Assembly (NCBI RefSeq): GCF_021343995.1
Contig: NZ_JAJTTE010000020.1
Location: forward strand, 52,239 to 116,238
Length of the DNA stretch: 64,000 nucleotides
From: Pseudonocardia terrae
GTDB lineage: Bacteria; Actinomycetota; Actinomycetes; Mycobacteriales; Pseudonocardiaceae
Reading direction: 5' to 3'
Shown here: one piece after another, positions 1 to 8,572 of the stretch
How positions within the stretch are numbered: position 1 is the stretch's first letter
Layout: every line of letters starts with the position of its first letter
Notes under the pieces: generated by a model
The model's database searches: none
The model's input: only the letters and a program-made list of their open reading frames with translations
Told to the model about the DNA's origin: nothing
Translations under genes and position numbers: made by a program

Positions 1-1
1 G

Positions 2-667
2 TTCGCCGGGGCGGAAGACGGGGCGGAGGTCTTCGAGATCCTTGCGCGCCGGGCCGGGAGCGAGCCGCCGTGGGACACCTACTCGGTGGCGACGCCGAAC
101 GGGCGGCACCTCTACTTCCGCGCCCCAGAGGGCCTGGAGCTGAGGAACACGGTCGCTGCTTTGGGCTGGCGCGTGGACACGAGGGCGCATGGCGGCTATG
201 TCGTCGCGGCGGGATCACGGCGCGCGGAGGGCTCTTATCGGCTGCTGCATCGCGGTCCGGTCGCCGAGCTGCCGGAATGGCTGGTCGAGGCTCTGCGGCC
301 TGCGCCATTGCAGATCCCGTCTTCTCCCGCTGGCGGCGGGGAGGCGCTCGAACTGTCTCGTGGCCGCGCTGGGGCGTATGTCCGGGCGATTGTGGAGGGT
401 GAGGCGGCGCTGGTCGCCGCTGCGCGCACCGGGACCCGGCATGACACGTTGCTGAAGGCGGCCAGGACGTTGGGGCGTCTGGTCGGGGGCGGCGAGCTGG
501 AAGAGGAGACCGCGCGCGAGACGCTGCGCGATGCTGCCGCGGGCCACATCGGGGTGGACGGGTGCACCGCGGCGGAGGTGGCGCGCACGGTGGACGACGG
601 ACTGGCCTACGGACGGCGGATGCCGCGGCGCATCCGAGGCGGGGCCACCGGTGAGCGCTGGTGTTGA
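2..667 (+). CDS. Bifunctional DNA primase/polymerase (prim-pol), 5' part outside window
   Basis: The gene is open at the left window edge in frame 2 and runs to a TGA at 665-667. The visible 221 residues hold the C-terminal part of the prim-pol (AEP-type primase) domain: a GRHLYFRAP segment, a GWRVDTRAHGGYVVAAGS block typical of the family, then a helical C-terminal region (about residues 120-215) ending in RRIRGGATGERWC. The catalytic acidic residues lie upstream and are not visible. Such proteins prime replication of integrative elements and are usually paired with a DUF3987 gene. Here the partner is missing and tnpA follows instead. The region is clearly paralogous to the gene at 4857-5435, but the two differ at many positions. 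Family assignment is sure; activity is not testable here. Confidence 0.8.
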   Translation, partial: FAGAEDGAEVFEILARRAGSEPPWDTYSVATPNGRHLYFRAPEGLELRNTVAALGWRVDTRAHGGYVVAAGSRRAEGSYRLLHRGPVAELPEWLVEALRPAPLQIPSSPAGGGEALELSRGRAGAYVRAIVEGEAALVAAARTGTRHDTLLKAARTLGRLVGGGELEEETARETLRDAAAGHIGVDGCTAAEVARTVDDGLAYGRRMPRRIRGGATGERWC

Positions 668-793
668 TGTTGGTCGGGTCGAGTGGCGCCGTTCGTGTCG
701 TGTCCGCCAACCCGTCGGTCATCGACGTTGGCATGTCGGGTCGTGGCGAGCAGCATCGCGGTCCGGCCGGCGTCGGGGGAGCGGACATGGTCG

Positions 794-2011
794 GTGATCG
801 ACGAGCAGTACGCGACCGTGTCGCCGGTCGAGGTCTGGTTGGAGGCGCATCGGCACTTGTGGTCGCCGAACACGGTCCGCGGCTATGCGACGGCGCTGGC
901 GCAGTGGTGGACATTCCTCGAGCAGCGGGGGCAGGTCGAGGGCTGGGGCGAGGTCGGAGTGCCCGCGGTGACGGCGTTCGTGTCCTGGCAGCGGACCGGG
1001 CGCGCGACGAGCGGACCGGTGTCGTCGGCCGGGCCCTCGGATCGGACGGTCGCGGCGAGGCTGGCGGCGGTGGTGTCGTTCTATCGGTGGCAGAAGGCGG
1101 TGTTCGACGTCGGAGTGGCCGATCGACTGCTGCGCGGGACGCTGCGTCGGGCGAGCGGGCGGGAGTTGTTGGCGCACTTGGACCGGCGCACCGGCTCGCG
1201 CAGCTCGTCGGGCCGGGGGTCGGGCTGGGGCGGCAGGTCGTCGTTGGTGCGGGTGCGTCCGGTCCGGTCGACCGATCGGCCGCCGTTGCTGTTGCCCGAG
1301 CAGGTTCAGGCGGTGCTGGACGGCTGCGCGGTCCTCGACCGCCAGACCGGGTTCTGGCGGGGGAGCCTGCGGGACCGGCTGCTGTTCGCGGTCCTGGCCG
1401 AGACCGGGATGCGGCTGGGCGAGGTGCTGGGGCTGCGGATCAGCGACTTCGTCATGGGCCGCGGCGGGACACCGTTCGTCGAGGTCGTTCCGCGGGCGGA
1501 CAACCCGAACGGGGCGCGGGTGAAGATGATGCGCCCACGACGGGTCTATGTCGGGACGGATCTAGAGAGGCTGTTCGTCGACTACCTCGCCGAGCTGGCT
1601 TGTCGGGCCGACGAGCTCGGCGTCGTGCTCTGTCCCGACGGGCCGCTGCTGGTCAACCTGACCCGCGAGCCGCTGCTGGGGATGCTGCGGGAGGGCACGG
1701 TCCGCGACAAGGTCACTGCGCTGCGACGGCGCGGGATCGGGCCGCCCGGCTGGACCCCGCACTGGCTGCGCCACACCCACGCCACCGCGCTGCTGCTGGC
1801 GGGCACCCCGGACTGGGTGGTGTCGCGGCGCCTGGGGCACGCACACGTGCAGACCACCCTGGATCTCTACGGCTGGGTCTGCGAGGACGTCGCGCTGCGC
1901 GCCGCGGCGAACTGGACCCGCTACGTCACCGGCTGGTCGCTCGACCCAGCAGGCGTCGCCGCAGGTGTCGGCGCGGATGCCGCTGCGAGCGGCGGGCAGG
2001 AGCAGCGGTGA
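794..2011 (+). CDS. tnpA: Tyrosine recombinase, TnpA-like (Tn554-type)
   Basis: 405-residue tyrosine-type site-specific recombinase. An N-terminal SAM-like core-binding domain (SPNTVRGYATALAQWW and following) is followed by the catalytic domain. That domain shows the first Arg in ETGMRLGEVLGLR, the HWLRHTHATALL box (HxxR), LGHAHVQTTL with its His, and the nucleophilic Tyr in LDLYGW. It probably cuts and rejoins element ends together with TnpB. The GTG at 794 follows GGGGGAG (775-781), and the conserved domain starts right after it. An upstream GTG at 683 would add 37 poorly conserved residues. The stop overlaps the tnpB start (GTGA). Gene order with the next two genes matches the tnpA-tnpB-tnpC set of Tn554-family transposons. 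Confidence 0.88.
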   Translation: MIDEQYATVSPVEVWLEAHRHLWSPNTVRGYATALAQWWTFLEQRGQVEGWGEVGVPAVTAFVSWQRTGRATSGPVSSAGPSDRTVAARLAAVVSFYRWQKAVFDVGVADRLLRGTLRRASGRELLAHLDRRTGSRSSSGRGSGWGGRSSLVRVRPVRSTDRPPLLLPEQVQAVLDGCAVLDRQTGFWRGSLRDRLLFAVLAETGMRLGEVLGLRISDFVMGRGGTPFVEVVPRADNPNGARVKMMRPRRVYVGTDLERLFVDYLAELACRADELGVVLCPDGPLLVNLTREPLLGMLREGTVRDKVTALRRRGIGPPGWTPHWLRHTHATALLLAGTPDWVVSRRLGHAHVQTTLDLYGWVCEDVALRAAANWTRYVTGWSLDPAGVAAGVGADAAASGGQEQR

Positions 2012-4281
2012 CGGCGATCGGCCCGGGACCCGAACGTCTCACCGAGAGCGCGGTGGAGCTGCGGGTCAGCGCGGCGGACAGGGCGGAGGACGGCGCTGGC
2101 GATGGGTGGGTCGACCCGATCTGGGCGCTCTGGGAGGCGCTGCCGCAGCGTTGGCGGGGCCCGAGGATCGCCGGGATCCCGGAGTGGGACGGCCTGCCGG
2201 GCTGGACCGAGCCCCCGGTGCTGCGGCTGGCCGGTCTGCCTGAGCCCTTCGCCGCCGAGCTGGCCTGGATGGCGCACTGGCAGCAGCACGTCGACGGGGC
2301 CCGAGTGGCGATCCAGCCGATCAACCAGCTCGCTTTGGCCATTCGTCGCGCGCACCGACAGAACCGGTCGATCCCGACGTCGATGCGGACGATGACCCCG
2401 CAGGCTGCGGAATGGCTGCTGGGCTGGTTCTACGCCGACCGGTGGGGGCGGCTGCCCTCGCCGCCGGCCCGGGCCCGGTTGCGGTCGTTGATGCAGATCT
2501 CCCGCTGGGCTCTGGTCGCGGCCTGCCACCGCGGGGCGTGGTGGGAGCTCGACGACTGGGTGCCGCGCTGCGACCCCAGGATCCCGTTGGGCGACCGCGA
2601 ACCGCGCGGGCAGGTCCGGATCACCCCGGCGCGGGTGGAGCTGGCCTGGCTGCGCACCGCGGTGAAGTGGCATCTGGGCGTCCGCCTGCAGGCCGGGACG
2701 TTGCGCTGGTCGACGATCGGGCAGGCCCGCCAGCTCGTCCGGTTCGACCGCTGGCTGCGCACCACCTTCGACGACCCCACCCAGGTCATCTCCAGGGCGG
2801 ACGAGGCGGGACGGTTCTCGGCCGCGTTCGCCCGCTGGGTCGCCGACCCGGCCCATCGCTCCGAACGCCCACAGGACCACCGCGCCCGAGTGCAGCCGCG
2901 ACAGGTCAACTCCGACCTGCAGGCGGTGGCAGAGCTGTTGGAGTTCATGGCCGACAACCGCCGCGAGGCCGTCGAGGTCTTCGCCCGGCTCGGTGTCGGG
3001 ATGGGTCCCTGGCCACACGTCGGCGACACCGCGTCGGCTTGGCTTCGAGCGCAGCATCGGGTCGCGCGAGCGCCCGATCTGAACCCGAACCACTACATCG
3101 ACGACCACGCCCTGGCCCAGATCACCGCGGCGGTCCCGCTGCTGGGCCTGCCCCGCAGCCAGCAGATGCTCATCCGGCGCGGGGACGGCAGCGAGGTCCT
3201 CGCGCACGGGTTCGGGGACCCGCAGGCCATGCGCATGTTCCTGCTCCAGATCCTCACCGGGCGCCGGCAGAACGAGATCCGCGCCTGCGAGTTCGACTGC
3301 CTGTCCGCCGCATCAACCCCCGGCGCCACCTCGGGCGCCACACCGGGCCCCACGTCGGGGCCGGGCGGGGCGGGTGAGGTGTTCCGGTTCCGCTACGCCC
3401 AAAGCAAGATCGAGATTGCGCCGGACACGATCCTCGTCGACGCCGAGGTCGCCTCCGTCATCGGTGAGCAGCAGCGTTGGATCAGGGACAACGTTCAGGT
3501 CGCGCAGCCGCGCTATTTGTTCGCGCAGCGCATCAGCAACGCCCACGGCGCCAAGCCCTACCCGCCTGGCACCTACAACCGGTGGCTGCGCGAGTTCAGC
3601 GACCTGGTGAAGATCACCGATGCGGCTGGGCGACGGGTGGCGCTCAACCACACCCACCGGTTCCGACACACCCGACTGACCCGCCTCGCCGAGCTCGGGC
3701 TGCCGATCAAGGTGCTGCAGCGCTACGCCGGGCACGCCACCCCGACCATGTCGATGCACTACGTCGCCGCCCGCGAGGAACACGCCGAGCAGGCCTTCCT
3801 CGCCACGGCGAAGTTGCGAGCCGACGGCACCCGGGTCCGGTTCTCCGCAGAGGACCACGACCACTTGCACCTGTTCGAACGAGCCGACCGGTTCCTGCCG
3901 AACGGGTGGTGCATGCTCCCGCCCCTGCAGAACTGCGACAAGGGCAACGCCTGCCTGACCTGCTCGGTGTTCGTCACCGACGACACCCACACCGAGTCGC
4001 TGCGCCGCCAACTCGAGGAGACCACCGCACTGATCGAGCGCAGCCGGACCAGGTTCGCCCAACGCCACGGACGCGAGATGGGCGAGGACAACGTCTGGCT
4101 GCGGCAACGACGCGCCGAGCAGCAGGCCCTGACCAGGCTGCTCGCCACCCTGGACGAGACCCCCGCAGGCGGTGCCTTGCAGGGCGGAGGCTGCGCTGGG
4201 GCTGCGACCGGGCCGGTCCCGCTCGAGCTTGACCTCACCCGCGTGCGCAGCACCCCCGAGACAGCTGCGGAGTCGGACTGA
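2008..4281 (+). CDS. tnpB: Tyrosine recombinase, TnpB-like, with C-terminal Cys cluster
   Basis: 757-residue second recombinase of the Tn554-like set. The long N-terminal half (about 1-370) is family-specific. The catalytic part shows Arg in LTGRRQNEIRACEFD, the NHTHRFRHTRLTRL box (HxxR), AGHATPTMSMHY with the His and the Tyr nucleophile. After it comes a cysteine cluster (CMLPPLQNCDKGNACLTC) that looks like a small zinc-binding module, then a coiled, Arg/Glu-rich tail. The GTG at 2008 overlaps the tnpA stop by four bases, so translation is probably coupled. The frame stays open far upstream to 661, but that stretch is only the shadow of tnpA. Confidence 0.88.
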   Translation: MTAIGPGPERLTESAVELRVSAADRAEDGAGDGWVDPIWALWEALPQRWRGPRIAGIPEWDGLPGWTEPPVLRLAGLPEPFAAELAWMAHWQQHVDGARVAIQPINQLALAIRRAHRQNRSIPTSMRTMTPQAAEWLLGWFYADRWGRLPSPPARARLRSLMQISRWALVAACHRGAWWELDDWVPRCDPRIPLGDREPRGQVRITPARVELAWLRTAVKWHLGVRLQAGTLRWSTIGQARQLVRFDRWLRTTFDDPTQVISRADEAGRFSAAFARWVADPAHRSERPQDHRARVQPRQVNSDLQAVAELLEFMADNRREAVEVFARLGVGMGPWPHVGDTASAWLRAQHRVARAPDLNPNHYIDDHALAQITAAVPLLGLPRSQQMLIRRGDGSEVLAHGFGDPQAMRMFLLQILTGRRQNEIRACEFDCLSAASTPGATSGATPGPTSGPGGAGEVFRFRYAQSKIEIAPDTILVDAEVASVIGEQQRWIRDNVQVAQPRYLFAQRISNAHGAKPYPPGTYNRWLREFSDLVKITDAAGRRVALNHTHRFRHTRLTRLAELGLPIKVLQRYAGHATPTMSMHYVAAREEHAEQAFLATAKLRADGTRVRFSAEDHDHLHLFERADRFLPNGWCMLPPLQNCDKGNACLTCSVFVTDDTHTESLRRQLEETTALIERSRTRFAQRHGREMGEDNVWLRQRRAEQQALTRLLATLDETPAGGALQGGGCAGAATGPVPLELDLTRVRSTPETAAESD

Positions 4282-4283
4282 TC

Positions 4284-4742
4284 ATGACAGGCCCGACGAT
4301 CGAAGATCCGGGACGCGCACGCCGGACTGACGTCCTCACCGCGGCAGCCCGGGCTCGCTCGGCAGCCAAGTTCGCCGCGGCGGAGACGGCGATCCGGGCG
4401 CTGCGCAAGCGCGGCGAACCGGTCACCTTTCAAGCGGTCGGGCGCGAAGCCGCGGTCTCCCACACGTTTCTCTACGGGAACGCCGAGCTACGCCGCCGGA
4501 TCGAACACCTGCGCGGACAGCGTCGGCGACCGGCACAAAGCCCTGCACCGTCCTCACCCGGCGGCGGGTCGGCCGACGAGAACTCCCAGACCTCGACTCT
4601 GGTCGCCGCGCTAAGCGCCGAGCTCGCCCGGCTTCGCAAGGCCCACCGCGACGAGGTCACCGCCCTACGAGCCGCTCTCGAACGTGCTCACGGAGAGAAC
4701 CTCGACCTGCGCCGCGAACTACAGAACCGCGCGCCCTTCTGA
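4284..4742 (+). CDS. tnpC: DUF6262-type accessory protein, TnpC-like
   Basis: 152-residue basic, helical protein beginning two bases after tnpB. The N-terminal part carries an HTH-like segment (PVTFQAVGREAAVSHTFLYG), which resembles DUF6262 proteins that accompany paired tyrosine recombinases. The C-terminal 60 residues form a probable coiled coil (LSAELARLRKAHRDEVTALR). In Tn554 the third gene, tnpC, influences the orientation and frequency of transposition, and this protein has the matching position and size. The right end of the element should lie shortly downstream, between here and about 4870. Confidence 0.75.
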   Translation: MTGPTIEDPGRARRTDVLTAAARARSAAKFAAAETAIRALRKRGEPVTFQAVGREAAVSHTFLYGNAELRRRIEHLRGQRRRPAQSPAPSSPGGGSADENSQTSTLVAALSAELARLRKAHRDEVTALRAALERAHGENLDLRRELQNRAPF

Positions 4743-4856
4743 CAGCGCTCACGACCACCTCAAGCGGCCGCGACAGCAGGCACGCGACGACATCCGATCG
4801 CTCCCGCCCCTGCTATCGAAGGCACGTCTGACAAGCACAAACAGGAGAAGCTCAGG

Positions 4857-5435
4857 ATGCATCGGCAGATAACGTCCGGGGGAGAGCACCTCTACTTCAC
4901 CGCCCCGAAGGATGCGCGGATTAGGAACTCGGCCGGTCGCCTCGGCTGGCTGGTGGACGTGCGGGCGGAGGGCGGCTACGTGGTCGCGGCCGGTTCAGTG
5001 GTTCGCGGCCGCCGCTACCGAGCGACGGACGCCGAGGTCGCGCAGCTGCCCACCTGGTTGGCGTCGCTCCTCACCGACCACGAGGCCCGGGACACTAAGG
5101 ACTCGGCCAAGGGCGGTCGCCGAGCGAACTTCACGCCGCTCCTGGACGTCGTCGGTCGTCGCTCCGCCTACGTGGCCGCAGCCTTGCGCGGTGAGCTGGG
5201 CAAAGTCCTCGCCGCGCGGCCCGGCTGCCGCAATCACACCGTGAACGCCGCCGCGTTCGCGCTAGGCCAGCTCGTCGGAGCAGGTCTGCTCACGGAAGGG
5301 CTGGCAGTAGCGGCCCTGTCGGAAGCCTCCGCAGCGATCGGGCTCCCGCCGCGAGAGGCGGACCGCACCATCCGCTCGGGCCTGTCCGCCGGGTCTCGCA
5401 CTCCGCGCCGTACGACCTTGGAGGGACGGACGTGA
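4857..5435 (+). CDS. N-terminally truncated prim-pol domain protein
   Basis: 192 residues matching only the C-terminal part of a bifunctional primase/polymerase. The protein starts directly at GGEHLYFTAPKD and continues through the GWLVDVRAEGGYVVAAGS block and the helical C-terminus to SAGSRTPRRTTLEGRT. About 100-130 N-terminal residues, including the expected catalytic acidic residues, are missing, so primase activity is unlikely. The ATG at 4857 has a good ribosome site (CAGGAG near 4842), so the fragment may still be made. The gene overlaps the DUF3987 gene by four bases (GTGA), the normal prim-pol/DUF3987 arrangement. Truncation probably came from the recombinase module on its left. It may equally be called a pseudogene. 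Confidence 0.75.
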   Translation: MHRQITSGGEHLYFTAPKDARIRNSAGRLGWLVDVRAEGGYVVAAGSVVRGRRYRATDAEVAQLPTWLASLLTDHEARDTKDSAKGGRRANFTPLLDVVGRRSAYVAAALRGELGKVLAARPGCRNHTVNAAAFALGQLVGAGLLTEGLAVAALSEASAAIGLPPREADRTIRSGLSAGSRTPRRTTLEGRT

Positions 5436-7021
5436 CCAGGCGTCGCACCGCCAACGACATCCTCAACGGCCTCGACGCCGACCGACACCTCCGCGCCCTC
5501 CACGGCGAGGACCTGCCGCAGAGCCAGGGCTGGGATGCCGATCCGACGCCGCTGACCCCGCGCCGCCTCGTCCCGCCCTTCCCCGTCGACGCGCTACCGC
5601 CGTGGGTGGCGGACATGGTCATGGCGGTCGCCGAGTTCACCCAGACCCCGCTCGACCTGCCCGGCTGCCTCGCCCTCGCCGCGCTCTCCACCGCTGCGGG
5701 TGGGCGGGCCGAGGTCGAGATCCGCCCCGGGTGGCGCGAACCGCTCAACCTCTACACCGTCGTCGCGATGCCACCCGGCTCACGCAAGAGCGCAGTGTTC
5801 GCCGCGATGACCGCACCGCTGCTGGAGGCCGAGCGCCAGCTCATCGATGCCGCCCGCCCCCGGATCGTGGAGGCGGAGCTGGCTTGCAAGATGGTGGTGA
5901 AGGAAGCCGAGCGGCGCTCGATCGACGCCGCGAACATGCGCGATCCTGCGGCCCGAGCCGAGGCCCTCGCGGCAGCCACCGACGCCACTATCGAAGCCGA
6001 GAAGCCCGTCCCCGCGCTGCCACGTCTGATCGCCGACGACGTCACCACCGAAGCCGCCGCGTCCCTGCTCGCCGAACAACAGGGCCGCCTCGCGGTCCTG
6101 TCGGCTGAGGGTGGAATCTTCTCCACTCTGGCCGGCCGCTACTCAAGCGGCGTTCCGTCCCTTGAGGTCTTCCTGAAGGGCCATGCAGGCGACCTGCTGC
6201 GGGTGGACCGCAAGGGCCGCCCGGCCGAACATGTCGCAGCTCCCGCCTTGACACTCGGCCTGGCGCTGCAGCCCGAGGTCCTGACCGACATTGCGAAGAT
6301 GCCCGGCTTCCGCGGCCGTGGCCTCCTGGCCCGGATCCTCTACTCGCTGCCGGAGAACACCGTGGGCCGCCGCCAGGTCGGCGCGCCGGCGGTCCCGGCT
6401 CCGATCGCCAATACCTATGCCAGCCGCCTGACCAGGCTCGTCCTTCACTTGGCCGACCACGACGAGCCCCGCCGTCTACGGTTGAGCCGCGAGGCCGACC
6501 GCGAAGTCCTCGACCTCGAACGGCGCCTCGAGCCGCGCCTGGCCCCGCACGCCGACCTGGCCCACATGACGGACTGGGCCTCCAAACTCAACGGCGCGAT
6601 CGCACGCCTCGCAGGGCTGCTGTTTGTCGCCGACGTGCTCCCCACCGGCTGGGGCGAGCCCATCCCGCCTCGCCGCGTCGACGCTGCTGCACGACTGGGC
6701 CACTACTTCCTCGGCCACGCCCTCGCCGTCTTCGACCACATGGGAGCGGATCCGACCGTTGACGACGCCCACGCCGTCTTGGACTGGATCAGGCGCACTG
6801 GCGCCCAGCGGTTCACCCGCCGGGACGCCTTCACCGGGCTGTCCCGATCGCGCTTCCGGAAGGTCACCGACCTTGAAGCTCCCCTGGCGCTCTTGGAAGC
6901 CCACGGCTTCATTCGGAGCACCGCACCGGCTGCGCCGACCGGCGGGCGCCCGTCCTCACCGCGCTGGGAGGTCCATCCCCGTGCCGCGAAAGCCGCAGAA
7001 GCCGCAGAACTCCGGGGGTGA
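5432..7021 (+). CDS. DUF3987 (YfjI-like) ATPase/primase-helicase partner
   Basis: 529 residues. DUF3987 proteins are P-loop proteins found next to prim-pol genes in integrative elements and probably act in element replication. A P-loop variant, AMPPGSRKSAVF (about residues 110-121), replaces the usual glycine by arginine before Lys-Ser. It is followed by a long charged helical region (LLEAERQLIDAARPRIVEAE) and an alpha/beta core with SAEGGIFSTLAGRY. The C-terminal winged-helix-like part ends in an Ala/Glu-rich tail (RAAKAAEAAELRG) encoded by 9-bp repeats that form one arm of a hairpin. The GTG start at 5432 overlaps the preceding stop. The gene is intact, unlike its prim-pol partner. Confidence 0.8.
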   Translation: MTRRRTANDILNGLDADRHLRALHGEDLPQSQGWDADPTPLTPRRLVPPFPVDALPPWVADMVMAVAEFTQTPLDLPGCLALAALSTAAGGRAEVEIRPGWREPLNLYTVVAMPPGSRKSAVFAAMTAPLLEAERQLIDAARPRIVEAELACKMVVKEAERRSIDAANMRDPAARAEALAAATDATIEAEKPVPALPRLIADDVTTEAAASLLAEQQGRLAVLSAEGGIFSTLAGRYSSGVPSLEVFLKGHAGDLLRVDRKGRPAEHVAAPALTLGLALQPEVLTDIAKMPGFRGRGLLARILYSLPENTVGRRQVGAPAVPAPIANTYASRLTRLVLHLADHDEPRRLRLSREADREVLDLERRLEPRLAPHADLAHMTDWASKLNGAIARLAGLLFVADVLPTGWGEPIPPRRVDAAARLGHYFLGHALAVFDHMGADPTVDDAHAVLDWIRRTGAQRFTRRDAFTGLSRSRFRKVTDLEAPLALLEAHGFIRSTAPAAPTGGRPSSPRWEVHPRAAKAAEAAELRG

Positions 7022-7053
7022 ACACCTTTTGCGGCTTCTGCGGCTTCTGCGGC
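6992..7053. repeat. 18-bp perfect inverted repeat built from a 9-bp unit
   Basis: The left arm 6992-7009 (GCCGCAGAAGCCGCAGAA) and the right arm 7036-7053 are exact reverse complements with a 26-base loop. Each arm is made of tandem copies of the 9-mer GCCGCAGAA or its complement. The left arm is inside the last codons of the DUF3987 gene and the right arm follows its stop. It could be a terminator (no T tract), an RNA-stabilising hairpin, or a replication or protein-binding site of the element. Confidence 0.85.
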
Positions 7054-7315
7054 AGGGCAAGTGCTTCTGGAGCCGCCATCGCGGCCCGGGGCGAGGCCGC
7101 GCCGATCTGGCCCAATCCCCAGACCGCACCGGGACTCGGTGGTTTGCCACGACGGGGTGGAGTCCGGCATCGTGTGCGGCTGCAGCGGTTACAGTCAGTC
7201 TTGACGGTATACCGATCATGGGATCGGGAACGGGCGTACCCGATCGAGTGGTGAGTCGTTGTAGCAGCAAGCGGCGATGTCGCTGTCGGATGCTGACCTC
7301 GAGGAGGAGGACGGT

Positions 7316-8572
7316 ATGGACGGAGAGACGCGAGTGGCGCTCATGCGCCGCCGGGACTCCGGCGAGTCCTGGGTCGCGCAGGGGCACCGGCTGTCCAAGC
7401 CGCAGGCAGACGAGGTCGTGGAGCTGCTGCTCGCCGCCCGCCGTCAGCTCTCGGACGACCTGCTCCCGCACCCCGAGCACGTCGTCGACTACCCCTCGGC
7501 GCGGGCGGTGCTCAGCGCCGTCTGGACCTCGGCCGTCACGACGGTGACAGCCGCGGCGACCGGAGGCAGTGCAGCCGTCAGCACTGACTTGGTATCGCTA
7601 CTCCAGTCGGTCAAGGAGGTCGACGAGCGCATCCTTGTCGCGCAGGTCCGCTACCGGGACCAGGCCTTTCAACGGGTCCGGGACGCTTTGGCGATGCTGG
7701 GCGAGGCGAAGAGCAGCAAGGCCCTCGTCGACCTGGCACCCGTCACCGCGTGCAGCCTCGGCTTCGACCGGTCGATCATCTCCCGGGTCGAGGACTCGCT
7801 CTGGATCCCCGAGCGCGTGCACGTCGAGAGGGACACCCAGTGGGCCGAGGAGATCCTCGAGGTCGGGCGTGCCCAGCCACAGGTCCTCAACGGGACGCTG
7901 GTGGAGACGGAGATGGTGCGCCGCCGGACGCCGATCCTCGTCGACCAGGTGCAGGACCGGCCCGGTGTGCACCGCCCCATCGCCGACGCCTCGATGTCCC
8001 GCAGCTACTCGGCCGCCCCGATCATGATCAAGGGCGAGGTGGCGGGCTTCGTGCACGTCGACTGCTACTACCAGCAGCGCAACCTCGACGAGGCGGACCG
8101 GCAGGTTCTCGCCATGTACACCGAGGGACTCGGCCAGGCGTTGTCCCGCACCATGGTCCTCGACCGGCTCGACGGGATCCGCTCGGACATGGACAGCCTC
8201 ACCCGGAGGGTCTCGGAGGCGCGCGACGACACGGGCGCGCCCTGTCCGTGGGGGATCGAGGAGCCGGTGCTCCAGGCGGACTCGCGCCGTCCCCGCGTGA
8301 CGGCGGGGGTCGAGCAGTTCCTGCATCATGCACCAGTCGATCCCACTCTGACCCGGCGCGAGGTCGAGGTGCTCCGGCTCATGGCGGCGGGAGACACCAA
8401 CGCCCGCATCGCCCGACGCCTCGTCATCTCCGAGGGCACCGTGAAGTCGCACGTCAAGCACGTCCTGCGGAAGCTCGGCGCGGCCAACCGCGCGGAAGCC
8501 GTCTCGCACTGGCTGCGGATGGGGCAGGGGATGCAGCGTGAGCACACCAACCCCGGTGACGCCTGGCGCTGA
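7316..8572 (+). CDS. GAF-domain LuxR-family transcriptional regulator
   Basis: 418 residues. The central part (about 150-290) reads as a GAF-type sensor (SMSRSYSAAPIMIKGEVAGF, then DRQVLAMYTEGLGQAL). The C-terminal 65 residues are a LuxR/GerE helix-turn-helix: LTRREVEVLRLMAAGDTNAR, then EGTVKSHVKHVLRKL. The ATG at 7316 is chosen because GAGGAGGAGG (7301-7310) sits five bases before it; an in-frame ATG at 7277 lacks such a site. It lies just upstream of the mce operon on the same strand and overlaps the next gene by 35 bases, so it is a candidate regulator of lipid import. That role is inferred from position only. Confidence 0.85.
   Translation: MDGETRVALMRRRDSGESWVAQGHRLSKPQADEVVELLLAARRQLSDDLLPHPEHVVDYPSARAVLSAVWTSAVTTVTAAATGGSAAVSTDLVSLLQSVKEVDERILVAQVRYRDQAFQRVRDALAMLGEAKSSKALVDLAPVTACSLGFDRSIISRVEDSLWIPERVHVERDTQWAEEILEVGRAQPQVLNGTLVETEMVRRRTPILVDQVQDRPGVHRPIADASMSRSYSAAPIMIKGEVAGFVHVDCYYQQRNLDEADRQVLAMYTEGLGQALSRTMVLDRLDGIRSDMDSLTRRVSEARDDTGAPCPWGIEEPVLQADSRRPRVTAGVEQFLHHAPVDPTLTRREVEVLRLMAAGDTNARIARRLVISEGTVKSHVKHVLRKLGAANRAEAVSHWLRMGQGMQREHTNPGDAWR

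Larger units (their letters stand above)
794..4870. mobile_element. Tn554-like recombinase module between prim-pol genes
   Basis: Three co-directional, translationally coupled genes (two tyrosine recombinases plus a DUF6262 protein) form the transposition module of a Tn554-like element. No cargo genes are visible. The left limit lies somewhere in 640-793, just after the left prim-pol gene. The right limit lies in about 4743-4873, where the truncated second prim-pol gene begins. Terminal repeats were not found by eye; Tn554 relatives typically lack inverted repeats and target duplications. Confidence 0.6.

Noticed and set aside
661..2007. Open frame extending tnpB far upstream (1206 codons in total)
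   Set aside because: Shadow of tnpA in another frame; the conserved TnpB sequence begins at the GTG 2008 that overlaps the tnpA stop.
7018..7254. 78-codon ORF starting with a GTGA overlap after the DUF3987 gene
   Set aside because: It begins as a Cys-Gly-Phe repeat forced by the hairpin DNA and then shows no recognisable protein pattern; considered non-coding.
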